From Eopsaltria australis (lineage: Eukaryota > Chordata > Aves > Passeriformes > Petroicidae): 64,000 nucleotides of DNA. The stretch covers positions 434,001 through 498,000 of the forward strand of contig JAVTVJ010000771.1 of NCBI GenBank assembly GCA_034509425.1, read 5' to 3'. Position 1 is the first letter of the stretch. Each line of letters starts with the position of its first letter. The notes below the pieces were generated by a model that ran no database searches, was not told the DNA's origin, and saw nothing but the letters and a program-made list of their open reading frames with translations. Of the stretch, positions 1 through 11,420 are shown piece after piece. A program made the position numbers and the translations under genes.

Positions 1-1732
1 TGCCTGCTGCTTATCCCTTCCCACAAGGTTTTCAGTCTTATTGCAAGGGACATAGGTATGTCTGCCTTGGTTTTGTTCAAAACAAACAAAAAAGTAGTGT
101 TTTGGGGGTTTTTTTTGTTGCCTTCTCTTTAGTATTTTTAAGTACTTTGTCCTTCTGTCTCCCTGGGGATTACAGTTAAAAAGATGGTGTTCAGTTTCCA
201 CTTATTTTTAAACATAATTTTGCCCTATTCTCTTCACTTGGTGTCTCACACCTCCTCAGGTATTACCACAGCAAACTACTAATAGATGGCTTGACAGCCC
301 ATTCTTTATGTGGCTTAGGATGAACCTCATCAAGACCATCTTTCTAGTCAAAAATCTGAATTATTTAGGTAGGTACTCATTACCGGAGTGCTGGGGACAG
401 CCCCTACCCTGCTGTAGCTGTCACATGTGTGGCTCAGTCTCCAAAAGCTGTGTGAGCTGAGTGACCCTGCTGGGTTTGGTGCATCCCCCAGAACTGTGCT
501 GTCCCCCTCACTCAGCCACCACAGTAGCCCATGGCAGGTCTGTGGAGACATCTTCTCTGCCATCTGCTCTGCACACAAAAAGCTGCAGACTGCTGCAACA
601 CGAGATTTTTGTGTCTGGTGGACTAGGGGAAAAAGGTGGGCAGAGAGAAGGAGGTCTCTCCATCAACAGGGAACTTTCTTCTTTTGTGCCATTTTGGCTC
701 AGTTAACCAGAGCCCTGTGTGAGTAGCAGCCTTCTATTCATGCAGGTCTAGAGGTTTTAATTTAAGTTTGTAAGTGTGCCTAGAGCCTTGATGAAAGGGT
801 CTGCAAGAAGAATGTGTGCTTTTGCAGTGGTGGGCTTTTTCCCCTACTTTTACTTCTGGCTTTGCTGGGTCACTGCCAAACCTCTCAGCTGTGTTTTTAA
901 GATGTATTTTTTTCCATGAGTGAACCTGGAAAGACTTGTAACTTATCACAGCAAAAGGTCCAAAACAATCCTATTTTTAAAGAGAACAATTCTGTCAGCT
1001 GAGGTAAATGTATAAGAGGGAAAGAGAGGTGTGTGTGCTTGGTGGGTCAGGGGAAGGGTGTTGTTTTTCCTGCTGGGGCTCTTGAACACCTTTAACCACC
1101 CCCATCACCACTTTTTGTTCAAATTCAGCCTGTGATATAAATTAGAACAGCTGATAAAATATATATTTAGCTGTTATAGCCATTCCCCACCTGAAGGGGA
1201 GAAAACAGTGGAGCAGCACAGCAAACAAATGACCTGGAGTTCTCCTGGGATGGCCCCTCTCAAGCAGCATCTCTTCATTACCTCCTGTTAACTCTGAGCT
1301 GGTTTTGAAATTTGACATTCAGTTTTGTCCCTGTGATGAAATATTTAAAAACTGGAAATAAAAGACGCGGTTTTGATATGTGCTTTGATCTCACTTGATG
1401 CCATTTTGCATTCCAGCTGGTTCCTGCAGCCCTTGCCTGTCTTGTGTGTCCTTTGGCCTTGGTCTTTGGCACCTTAGACAAAGCAGAGCCACTTGTAGAA
1501 CTCTGAACCTTCCTTAACCATTAAGAAACTGCTGCGTTGGATCTGCCTGCTGCTGGGTTTTTTTGGTCCTTCTCAAACCATCTGCTCCTCCCTCTTTTCT
1601 TCCAGCAGATAATATGGCATTGCAGTCATAACTATTGTTATAGTTGCAGTTACACTTAATTGCAGTTGCGCAGGGCAGGAAAGGAACGATGCCTTGCAGG
1701 GCAGGAGCAGCACAGCTGCGAGGCTGGAGGTG
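1..1732. other. Unique non-coding stretch, left edge
   Basis: I see no gene here. Short open frames on both strands lack any recognisable domain. The segment is AT-rich with T-runs near 110-116. An A/T-rich island at about 1130-1215 carries a run of alternating TA bases and could be regulatory, but nothing in it is specific enough to name. The left edge of the window is arbitrary, so an element may continue outside it. Confidence 0.55.
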
Positions 1733-1776
1733 GGATGGATGGATGGATGGATGGATGGATGGATGGATGGATGGAT
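1733..1776. repeat. (GGAT)11 tetranucleotide microsatellite
   Basis: Eleven uninterrupted copies of GGAT run from 1733 to 1776, followed by an imperfect GGGT unit. The periodicity is exact over 44 bp, so the locus is probably length-polymorphic through replication slippage. The apparent Asp-Gly-Trp-Met repeat in a plus-strand reading frame is just the translation of this array and is not a protein. Confidence 0.97.
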
Positions 1777-2029
1777 GGGTGAGAGGTGGGAGTGTGGAAT
1801 CTGGCTCGGTTTGCTGCCACAGCAGCCAGGAGGGACCAGCTCAGTGCCCTTTAAGCCAGCTGCACTCACCAGAAAAGATTCTGGCTGTGGTGGGGTGGGA
1901 CTGACGAGATTAATGTGTGTACCTGTGCTGTACCTGCTCCTTGTGGGGGTGAGAAGAACATTCATTTCTAGCACTGCCGACTAAGTGTGAAAATTGACCC
2001 GCTGCGGGCAGAACACTGGTTTTATCATT

Positions 2030-2420
2030 ATTTTAAGCATGAGGGAACTAATGGGTGAATGCTGGAAGCTGTATGGCGTACCAGGAGGGACTGCAACTCC
2101 TCCCAGCCCCCTCGTGGGATGCTAATAGGGAGGAGAGGTCCAGTGTCCCATTTGAAAGAGAAGGGCCATGACCAATCGATGTTAAATGTGGCAGTAATGC
2201 CTCTCGCGGTGGCCGCGGGATAAAAAGGCAGAGGCAGCCTGAACTGTAAAGACATTGCATTTCCCTGGTAATGAGGGAGACACACTGTGGCAATGAAACC
2301 AGCGAGAGAGAGACGGCGAGATGCTAATTTCTGTTCCTGCTGCCGCTGCTGCTTTGATCTGAAGCAAATGCCCGTTTTAAATTGCAAAGGGATGCGAGTC
2401 AGATATCATCCAGCCAGTGC
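2030..2420. promoter_or_regulatory. Candidate conserved non-coding regulatory element
   Basis: No coding signal is seen. The block differs from its flanks in carrying several transcription-factor-like words. There are two copies of ATGCTAAT (2119-2126 and 2321-2328, POU/octamer-like), a CCAAT overlapping ATCGAT (2172-2180), the TCF/LEF-type word CTTTGATCT (2352-2360), repeated TAAT words, and a small CpG cluster (about 2203-2220). Such clusters are typical of developmental enhancers. The enhancer role is inferred from composition, and alignment to other birds would settle it. Confidence 0.35.
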
Positions 2421-3344
2421 CTTACAGGCTTAATGAAGTGGGACGTGCGCTGCTGCCTGGTAATGTTAGGAGAGGCAGGCAATTCAGGGAGGAATTACTG
2501 AAGGTCTAAAGAGACAGCGAGGAAGGATGGGGGGTGTCACATGCGAACTCTCAGTGCTTCCTGCCCTTGGGAGGCTGTGCCTGCGGCTAAAAGCCCCCTG
2601 CAGCCCCTCTGTGGCAGGAGAGGAAGCCTGAGCGGACTGAGCTGGTGTCACATGCCCGTGCTTTAAGGCACGCAGGCAATGCAAGGTCATCCCGCTCTTT
2701 GGTCTCAGAGTGTTCCCTAGGTGAGGCAAAGGTATGGGAGGTTAGGTGTTGTTCATTTTGTGCTATCGTTTGGGCATTTAATTGAGCTTGAGCAAGACAA
2801 GTGACAAAGCTGATCTGGGACAGACCCAGAGGCTCCTGGGGATGGAGTCATTAATCCACAAGCGGTGACCTGGGAGCCTGGTGGCTGATACTGGACAACA
2901 TCAGCTTCTTGAGTTCCTTTTGGGGAAAGATCTGAATTGTCTTGAAGAATTAATGTCTAAAGGGATATTTATTATACTCACTAATACAAGGCTTTTGGGT
3001 CCTAGGATGGGGCTGGAGTTTGTTTTATACCTCCTGTGAGTATTCAGAGGTTTGGATGTCTCTACAAGCTGCTGTGCTTAGCCAGGCAGACAGGAGAAAT
3101 CTGAGGGACCTGCAGGCACCTGAGAGGATTGACCTCTGCACTAAGCAAGGAAGAAATGGTCTGGCTGTTGAAAAAGACAGGCTTAACCCATAAATCTATT
3201 AGGTTCTTTGAAAAAGTCAGCATGTGGATGGGAAAAATCTCGTGGTTGTAGTCTGTGTGGAGCCAAAAGAGGCTCCACAATGTCCATCGTTATTACAGAA
3301 ATTAAGTAACGACAGGACAAAACTGGCAGCTCCTTGCAGGGCTA
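2421..3344. other. Unique non-coding stretch
   Basis: No gene or recognisable repeat is seen between the candidate regulatory block and the old LINE fragment. Open frames are short and featureless. Confidence 0.55.
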
Positions 3345-3739
3345 AGCTATTTGTTCAAATACCAGGCAGAAAAGAAAGTAAATGGTTCTGACAGAAAAGG
3401 GAGGTCACCAGCGATCAGGCCTGTGCTGCTCAACAGCACAGGAATTGTCTGGAAAAGAGGATGATTGCTAAACAAAGAAAGGTAATATTAAGTTAATCAA
3501 GGGCTGATTCTGGTGAAATGCACAGGGTGTTGTGAGACGGAGTGGCTGGGTCATGAAACAGGAGATGGCATTTGTGTAGGTGACTGTAAAGTGAGAGATG
3601 GTGGCAAAAATTAATCAGTCTCAGCTTCACATGTTAAAAAATGGGCTCTGAGCTGACCGCTGTCATTCAGAAGCAAAACCTTCATGTGAGAATAGCCAGA
3701 TGTTTGTAACATCTGCACAGTGATCAGAGCAGCTGAGAT

Positions 3740-3792
<53 letters not shown>

Positions 3793-3880
3793 AGGGAATT
3801 ATCAGGAAATGAAGACAAAACCATCGTTTTGCTGCTGTGTACACCTGGGGAGCACTCACTCCTTCCTCCTCCCCCAGAAA
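3345..3880 (+). mobile_element. Ancient CR1/L3-like LINE fragment (ORF2 reverse transcriptase part), decayed
   Basis: This is a degenerate plus-strand piece of a LINE of the CR1 superfamily. About 3390-3445 reads KVNGSDRKGRS followed by RPVLLN, corresponding to the family's 'VNGS...W...VTSGVPQGSVLGPVLFN' reverse-transcriptase stretch. A CTGGAAAAGAGGATG word follows where the 'NDLEKR' motif is expected. Farther on, the segment around 3640-3665 (ATGGGCTCTGAGCTGAC) and the ACATCTGCACAGTG word at about 3709 match my memory of the old CR1 type common in turtles and crocodilians. After the poly(A) run, GGAATTATCAGGAAA continues the same family. Frameshifts and stops show it is dead. It is truncated at both ends. 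Family assignment is from memory, not from a search. Confidence 0.75.
3743..3790 (+). repeat. Poly(A) run of 48 bases inside the old LINE
   Basis: There are 48 consecutive A residues. LINE similarity is visible on both sides, and the run falls where this family encodes a short Lys-Lys stretch (an A6-7 run). The tract is therefore better explained as expansion of an internal A-run than as the tail of a retroposed copy. No target-site duplication is visible around it. Confidence 0.95.
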
Positions 3881-6449
3881 GGACAGCACAGCAGGGCACA
3901 GGGAGGGCTGGCAAACATTTTTGGGTTTTTTTTTCCTAAATATGCCTTAAAAAGCACTAGAATCCCCTTTCAGTACAGTAAATCATGTTAATCAGTAGGC
4001 CACTAGGCAAGATGAAGCTTTGAGATTATCCATTATCCTTGCTTTTTCTACAGCATCTCCTATTCAAGGACTTCACACTATCACAATAAGATAGTTGAGA
4101 ATTTTTTCTGCTTAACAAATGAGGGAACTTAGACATAGTGGTTTGCTGTGAAACAGGCAAAGAAATAGGAAATCTGTTTTTTTTTTTTTTTTAGAATATC
4201 TCCAGAGAAAGAGACAAGAGAAAAGACTGACTGTAATAGTGAGAATCAAAGGGGAAAATCTCTCTGCTGGATCCAAAATAAGTTTCCATAGAAACAGATT
4301 TTTCTGAGAATGAATTACTGCAGTATGAAATTAAGATTGTGGATCTAATTCTGCAAAATATTTAAGCATGTTCTTTGCTTATCCCTATTCAGCTCAAGAT
4401 GCAAGCATGTGATTTCCACGGAGGCTTAAGTGCTTTATTTGATGGAGGTAGAAATAAGAATAAGCTGCATTGAAGTGGGATCCAGGTTTTCTTGTGCTTC
4501 CTTGTCACTCACAAACTTGCAACTTATTTTTTATGACAGCGTGTGTTGCTTTGCTGCCAGAAGGCCTCAATCAGAGAGTTCAGCACAAAGTTCCATCAGA
4601 CTCTTGCCACTGCTGGGGAAGTGGAGTCAGCAGAGTTTTTACATTGGTGAGTACTTTGTTTTGTTAATTAACTTCTTTTTTTTCTATTTATGTGCAGGTT
4701 TAATTTTAAATGGGATACTTATTCTGTAAATGAATGCCATGGTGATTATCAGATAATTAATTTGAGAAGTGATGGTATAAGAGGTTGAGATTTGCTCATA
4801 ATCTGTCTTTTGTGCACCTCTATTTGTGGCCCACAGATATTTTAAAGGCAGGATAGGTTCTTAATATTTTGCATGCTAATTGCTTTTATTGTAAGTGTGT
4901 TCTGGTAAATGATTTGGTTTAGTTTAAGCTACTTAAGACTGTTTTGTACATCCTTTCCCCCCCATCTCTGTTGTGACTTTATTCTTAGCTGAATTAATAG
5001 GACAAATAAGGTTTGACTCAGAGCTTTATTTCCCTTTACTGTACTTGGAATAGATGAAGCTCTTGTGTAGCCAAGCTGCAGCTACTCTTCTTCATGCAAA
5101 CTTTCCACGTTCTTATTCTCTCTTTATTTCACATCATCTTCCAGCGTTTTATTTGGGGAGGTGTGTATTTGTGGACCCCCTTCCAAACATCTCCCAGCAG
5201 CACTGCAGAGCCCAAAAAATGAACTTAAGCCTAGTAACAATAGTGCTTTGGGGCTCTGTTGAGATGATGCAAGAACAAATAATCCTCATGGAAATTGTGT
5301 CTAGTTTTTTTGTTCCCTTCTCTGAGCCCTTGTGCTTGTCCCAGCCAAAACAAACTCTCAAGGCTTTTAAACAATCCATCTTCACATAATGTTAATGTCA
5401 GTGTTGCATCATAACGTGGCAACTCTTGACTTGCTTGGGTCTGGATTAATTATTTGCCCCTGCTTGTCACCCCCCTGGCCACCAGTGCTGAGCTGCAGGG
5501 GGGTCTTGCCTGCCCTGGTGACGGTCACTGATGGTGAAGCTGGTGCTGGAACCCAAATCTTTAGCAGGGGGGCAACAGCAGCAGCTGAAACTGTCTCCTA
5601 GCACTACTGGGCTTCAGTTTTCCCTTACAGCTGGAAACTATTCTTTCTCCAAATTTCCTCTGGCAGGGAGGTGGAAGATACATTTCATCTCCTGAAGACT
5701 CGGCTGTTCCTTGTTCTTGCTGAGAGTCCTGCTCACTTTGCAGGCATCCTCCCCTCTTCTTCCTCCCTGCTTTGGGACAGATTTGTCATTTAGTCAGTGC
5801 CTGCCATGCTGGTACCATCAAAAGGGCTCCTTTGGTGGTGGTTTTCAGCTCCAAGCTTTTCAAGGTGTGAGGAAAGGATGCTGTCAAAGGATATTACACT
5901 CCTGCTGCAAAACCACTGAGGGGAGCCTAATGGACAGTTTTTCTCCTCAGATGATTTCAAATCCCTGAGGGGGCTGTGACCTAAGCCAGAGGACAAAGTG
6001 TTGAACAGATTTGCACAGGAAAAACAACTTTTGCCACCCTTTTGCTGCCGCCTCAGACCTCTGGCCCCTCATGCCCAGCAGAGATGGGCACCCAGCACAG
6101 AAGCCGACCCTGGCCACTCCCCAGACAGATTTTCCCAGGTGCCACCTGTGAGGCATTCCAGGCCCAGGAAACAAACTATGGAGCTGCACACCTTCCTTCC
6201 TCTGTGCTTCAGACCTGAGCCAGGTGAGTACATCCCCACCCAGAGCATCTCTGCTGGCCCCCAAGCCAGGCACATTTCCCCTCTGAGCTTGCAAAGCCTG
6301 CAGTTTGCATGCTCAGTTCAAGCAATGAGAATGGATAAAACCAATCTATTTTTAATCCACTGCGAGATCTCTTACTCTTGGCTATTTTTTTCATAATTGG
6401 TTGTGTTTTCTGCTAATGATCTGAAATTTAGCATCTATTTCTGCCTCAG
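3881..6449. other. AT-rich unique non-coding stretch
   Basis: No gene is recognised. It contains a T-run near 4178-4192 and an AT-rich island at about 4650-4960. Isolated donor-like sites are TTG|GTGAGT at 4647/4648 and CAG|GTGAGT with its boundary after 6223. The second lies 11 bases downstream of a pyrimidine-rich acceptor (AG at 6211-6212). None forms a convincing coding exon. Confidence 0.5.
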
Positions 6450-6618
6450 ATATTTTGATAACTGGTGTCGAGGAAGGAGATTAAAACTGTTGTTAGCAGT
6501 GAAGGCTGTGGGACATATGGATGCTGCAGACCTGTTAGTGCTAGGCAGAAAGTTGTTTGGAGGCAACAGGACAGATTGTCTGGGATTCCTGGCTGAGTCC
6601 CAATGAAAGGCTGATGAG
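6450..6618 (+). other. Candidate exon (splice-signal based), 169 bp
   Basis: An acceptor-like site (pyrimidine-rich TTTCTGCCTCAG, AG at 6448-6449) and a strong donor GAG|GTAAGT after 6618 bracket 169 bp, an ordinary vertebrate exon size. The frame open through most of it hits a stop (TGA at 6604-6606) just before the donor. If real, it is therefore more likely an exon of a non-coding RNA or a terminal coding piece than an internal coding exon. The evidence is splice words alone, and chance pairs occur at this scale. Confidence 0.2.
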
Positions 6619-7772
6619 GTAAGTAGTGCTGGGAAAATCCTGTTAGGGAAGGAAAAGAGCAAACTGGAGCTGAGAGATCACTGGATGTGCTGTATTGAAT
6701 ATGCAGTTTCTCTATGAAATTGAGTTTACTTTTGGCACAAAACCAGGATTCCTATTTCTCTCTCTGGTGCACTTGCTTCATTAGCAGGGCTTGTAAGGCA
6801 CTCTGAACTTTTCTTTTAGTAGTGGATTAAGATCAAAAACTCATTCTGAACCATTGAGGCAGTTGGTTTGGGTTTGGATCAGACATTTCTGCCTCTGTCC
6901 CATTTGCAGATGCCACGGTGTGAGATGAATGATCCAGAACACCATCCCCAGATCTGGTGCCTGTCGATATGATGGAGGTGAGAAACTCCAGCGTAGAAAC
7001 GTTCCTTGCTGAGCTGGAGGGGAGCTGTTTCCAGATTCAGGCAGGGCATTTTGGGAATGTGTACACACGCATCTGGGGAAACCATTTGGTAACCACTGAC
7101 ACCATCCCTCCAATCCTGGGAGCTGCCCTGGAATGGAGTTTCTATGTTGGGTACATTTTACACTTCTCTGGTGCCTTTGGCCAACAGGTGATTTGTGCCC
7201 CTTCCTCAGCAATAAGTAAATTAGTTGTGATTTGTTTGGGACTGGTGAATTGTGTGCTACTGTGGGTGTAGAAATTGTGTGATCTCATGTGAAGGGTGAT
7301 TGCTGTGAAGTGCAAAGGGACGGATTAGGATAAATTACACTCTGGATCCAAGAGCTGAATGGGTGTGTGGGTGGGATGTCCAAAATCCTTCAGGTGCATT
7401 CTTGAACACATCCTCTTCCACTCCCTGCACCCTTCTGATTAGGGACAGCAGAGTGGCAGGTTTGTCTCCCCTTTTATTCTCTGCTTTTTCAGGAGGGGGT
7501 GAGAGGAGAAGCAAGGGAAGGAATTCTTCTGCAGAAGAAAAGAAGCAGAAAAGGGCTCTGCAAGCAGAGACAATGCTTCTCCTGTCAAGGGCACGTGCTA
7601 TCTGGTAAAGGCACAGCCATGACTCCCTCTAGTAGGAGGGCAGGGGAGGGAATTCCAGGAGGGATGGAGTGTCCCTGAATAGCCAGGGAAATGCCCAGGA
7701 GGGGACGTGCACAAGGGTCAGGAGGTGCAAGGACCTGGAGGGAGGCTGGGTCTGGAGATGGGACCAATCTCA
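6619..7772. other. Unique non-coding stretch
   Basis: No gene or repeat is recognised. A short pyrimidine-rich acceptor-like site lies near 7480-7491 (TCTCTGCTTTTTCAG) without a good downstream partner. Confidence 0.5.
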
Positions 7773-8110
7773 AAAACACAGAAGAGCCCAGGCTGGAAGA
7801 GACTTTGGAACATCATCTGGTTCAACCTTTTATGGGAAAGAGAGAGTACAGATGAGATTCTCTGGCACCCTGTCCAGTCACATCTTGAAAACTTCCAGTG
7901 ATGAGGCTCCACCACATCCCTGGGGCAGTTGTTCCAGTGATTGATTGTTCTCACTGTAAAAAATATATTTGTTGTATCAAGATGAAATCTCTCCTCCTGC
8001 AACTTGTACTCATTTTACCCTCTCCATGTGGCTCCTTGTGAAGAGAAAACCTCTGTCTAATTTGTAGCCACCCTTTAGGTCCTGGAAAACTGTGATGAGG
8101 TGGCAGGGCT
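7773..8110 (-). mobile_element. CR1 LINE, 3'-terminal fragment
   Basis: Read on the minus strand, this is the end of a CR1 ORF2. The minus-strand frame contains RFHLDTTNIFF followed by VRTINHWNNCPRDVVE, which corresponds to the family's C-terminal 'RFRLD..K.FFT.RVV.HWNRLPREVV' stretch. It is followed toward lower coordinates by the short CR1 3' untranslated part (plus-strand wording CAGGCTGGAAGAGACTTTGG). Upstream of it (higher coordinates) is the GGYK/LFTR region near 8040-8090. It is 5'-truncated like most CR1 copies. Frameshifts show it is inactive. Confidence 0.9.
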
Positions 8111-11100
8111 TGTTTGCATGCTGAAGGTGGACAAAACAATTGCAACATCAGTCAGGAAGGTTTTGATGCAACAGGAACCCCAAGGCTCCATGATGTGTCA
8201 CCCCCACCCCTGCAGAGAGGCAGCTTCTCCTTTCCCATGGGAAGTAGGGGGCTGGGGCAGGCCAGCAACACCCACACTGTGGCTTCTGCCTTGCAAATCT
8301 GCTGCCTGCTGCTGCAGGCCCTGCATTTACACATCTTTCAGGCAAGGCTCTGTCCAGCTGGCATGGGCATTTGGAAAGCATTTTCCTGATGCATGTAAAA
8401 TGCCATTTTTCTTTTCAAAATCCCCATTTTTCACATCTCTGAGTGGCAAAGCTGACCCCTGGCATCACTTTCCTGCCTGCCTGGCTGTTTCTTAGCTTTT
8501 CATGCATCATGGGAATGAGCAAACAAGAGCCCTCCTGTTTCCCTTGCTGCAACTCAGCACCCTGCCAGCCACAGCAAGCCTGCAAGAGGCTTGTCATCTT
8601 TTTGCCACAAATCCATATAAAAATCTGGCACCTGCATGAACTGCAGGCTCAGCAAGGTGAGCAACATCTGGCAACAGATAAATTTGGCTGGAAAGACAAC
8701 ACGGAAAATGAGAAGTGCTCTTGGAAACACAGGCACGTCCCACAGCATCCAGCAGGCTGTAGTTGAACTGGGAGCTGTCCTGCTCCACTTCTGCAGCCAG
8801 AGGGGAAGCAGAGTCCACTGGACACCTATCACCTGAAGGAAGCAATTCTTGGACTCTGCAGCTGGATTTTAGGGAATGCAACCTGTCCCATCCTCCCCAC
8901 AAAGAGGCAGAACCGCAAGAAATCACCATCTGAAAGAATCAATGGGATTTTGGTCTGATGGTCAAAACCAACGTTATTATCAGCAGGAACCTGACAGGCT
9001 GAAGGGGTTCATATCTGAAAATCAGTATTACCTCCAGCCTCATGAGCAACTGCTAGAGTGAAGTATTTTGCTGGCCTTGGGCAGGGCTCTGTCTAGGCCT
9101 GGAAGAGTGCTCAACCCAGAGCTCAGAGAAAGTGCCACCAGGTCAGGAGGGGCACAGTGAGAGGCACAGTCCCTGTCCTGCAGCCCAGCCCCTGGCTCTC
9201 ATACATGAGGTTATTGCCCTGCCAGGCAGAGTCCTGTGTCCCCTGCACTAGTGTCCAACACCTCCTACCCCTGGACATGTCTGGGCACCACAGTGCTGCT
9301 CAGGGGCTCCTCACCCTGCCACTGGGCTGACCAGCCTTGGCAGCTTCATGTGCCAAGAGCTGGAGAGCAGCTGGGACTGCCACTGCCACCAGCTGTCACT
9401 GCTGGTGGGACCTGCAGCTGCTGCCTGACACACAGCTCTGCATTGTGGTTGTTTCCCCGCTCCGTTACCAAGCCACAGCTCACATCTCTCTTAGTCACCT
9501 CCTAAAAGCTTTTGTGTCTTGGTTAATCCCTGATGATGGGGACTTGTGTGGGATCCCCTGTGCTGGGCTGGTGGCACCTTGCCCACTCCAGCTCCTTTTG
9601 GGTGGTGTGGGAGAGTGAGAGGCCATGTGTGGCCATTAACCCCATCTCATGGCTGCTGACAGCAGCTGGGATCCTGCAGGAAGTGGGGCCAGGCATGGCA
9701 AGGTGTGTCAGAGGGGATCATGTGTGAGATGTGGAGGCAGCAAGACCTCCAGAATGTTTTGGCTTTTCACCTGGATACCTCGTGTTAGGTCTCAGTAATG
9801 TTGCAGTGTTGGAGAGTCTCCAGTCCTCCTCGTGAACTACAGTGGATAATTACCTTCCCCAGCTAAGAGCACATGGCTTTTCTGACTCTAAATTTCAGCC
9901 ACTGAATCTTCTTTTGCTTTTCTCCACCAAACTCTTAGACTGTTCTGAAAGCACTTGCTCAAAGCATCTCACAACTGGTTTTGGACAGCTCAGACTAAGC
10001 TTTTTATGCTCTTCACTGGACAGCATTTTTTCCCATTCTTAGAAGATCAAAATGAGTTTAAGCATGCAGAAGCCTAGAGGTGTAAAAACACTGATTTCCC
10101 AAGTAACCGACACCGGGAAGTCTGCTTTAATATTTGAGGATTGAGTCACCTGTACTTAAAAGAGAGCAATTAAGGAAACTAAATATGTTCTTGAAGGGCT
10201 GAATAATTCCTTCACATCAGTATCCACTACGAGGATGGCTGTGGAGGTGCTTTCTCAGATCTTGCCCTTTCCTGCACCAGGAGCAACTAGCATCAGAGAC
10301 AGAGTGGAGGAGTGTTTTACTCCCATTTTTATCAGCTCTTGGGGGCTGATCTGGAGAATTACAGGCCTGTTTGACATGCATGCAAATGAATGCAATGCCT
10401 AGCAAATTAGGAGAATTGACCATGAAGCTTACATGGATGAGACTGCTCAGAGGTGCAACCTGCAGAGATTCTGCAAAAGGAAACCACATTGCCTGTGTTC
10501 GTGCAAGGCTTTGAACAAACCAGTGAACCAGCTGAAAAAGAAGAACCTCCTGACATAATTTAGTTACCGTTTCTGGCAGACTTTTTGCAAGTGCATATTC
10601 AAGATGTGGCCGCAGACATCTGGCCAGCATCAGAGGGAAGTGGCTTATCACTGTGGCTCTGACCCTGGCCAGGACATGGGTGAGCAGGTGGTCAGTGCTG
10701 GTGTGGGATGAGGTGTCAGTGACATGCCTTGATCAGCCACTGCAACCTCTGGGGACAGGGAGAAACATCCCAAAGCTGCAGTGAAGCTCAGGAAGGTCAC
10801 TCAAGGAAGAGGAGAGGTAGGTGGAAGACCTGAAGTAGGAAACTATGGATTCAAAGAGGTACCTGTGCCCAGGATGGTGTCTTAAAGAGGTGCTGAGGGG
10901 TGAAAGTCATTTTCTCCTCAGCATTGTGTGTTTGTGTCCCTGATGCTGAAGATCTGGGTGTGTGGGACACCAGCAGCCTGGCAGCAGGGACAAAACTGCT
11001 TTGCCAGGCAGTTTCAGGGGGCTATGTTAGACCAGTCCCAGGGGAAATGCTGAAAGAAATCCAGAATAGGAGGCAACCCAAAAAATCAGTATGTGAGGGG

Positions 11101-11164
11101 AAGAGAGAACCCCGTTTTTGGTAACATCTGAGTTGATAACCTCCAGGCACAGAGGAGCAGGCTC
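8111..11164. other. Unique non-coding stretch
   Basis: No gene is recognised. The 61-codon plus frame at 8876-9061 has a protein-like composition (rich in Gln, Asn, Tyr) but no splice context or known homology. A minus-strand frame at 10217-10651 (144 codons) includes RPHLEY near its start, reminiscent of a CR1 reverse-transcriptase motif, but the remainder does not follow the family, so I do not call it. Confidence 0.5.
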
Positions 11165-11420
11165 TTGCTGAGCTGCTGAAGCACATCTGATCAATAACTC
11201 AAAGTCCCGACTTGCACATTAGCAGAGTCAATTATCAGCTCTGCCCTCTGCTGCCTTGATTATTATTTCAGCATGTAGCAGCTGCTTCACAAGCGTTATG
11301 GCCCATCACACTCTGAAGGGACTGAGTTAAATGCAGATTATTGACCGATGAGGCCATAAGAATGTACTGTAAAATATACAGTCATGTTCGCCCATAAATC
11401 CCCGAGAGTGCTTTCCAAAG
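11165..11420. promoter_or_regulatory. Candidate conserved non-coding regulatory element
   Basis: This AT-rich island lies in a GC-richer surround. It has repeated homeodomain-like cores (ATCAATAAC, CAATTATC, TTGATTATTATTTC, CAGATTATTGACC) and an inverted repeat ACTGTA-AAATA-TACAGT at 11366-11382. There is no open frame of interest. The regulatory role is inferred. Confidence 0.3.

Noticed and set aside
1644..1984. Protein-like Asp-Gly-Trp-Met repeat
   Set aside because: This is the translation of the (GGAT)11 microsatellite.
8876..9061. 61-codon plus frame with protein-like composition
   Set aside because: No splice acceptor/donor pair, no homology I can name and no promoter context.
10217..10651. 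Possible CR1 reverse-transcriptase remnant (RPHLEY on the minus strand)
   Set aside because: Only about ten residues resemble the family. The sequence on either side does not follow it.
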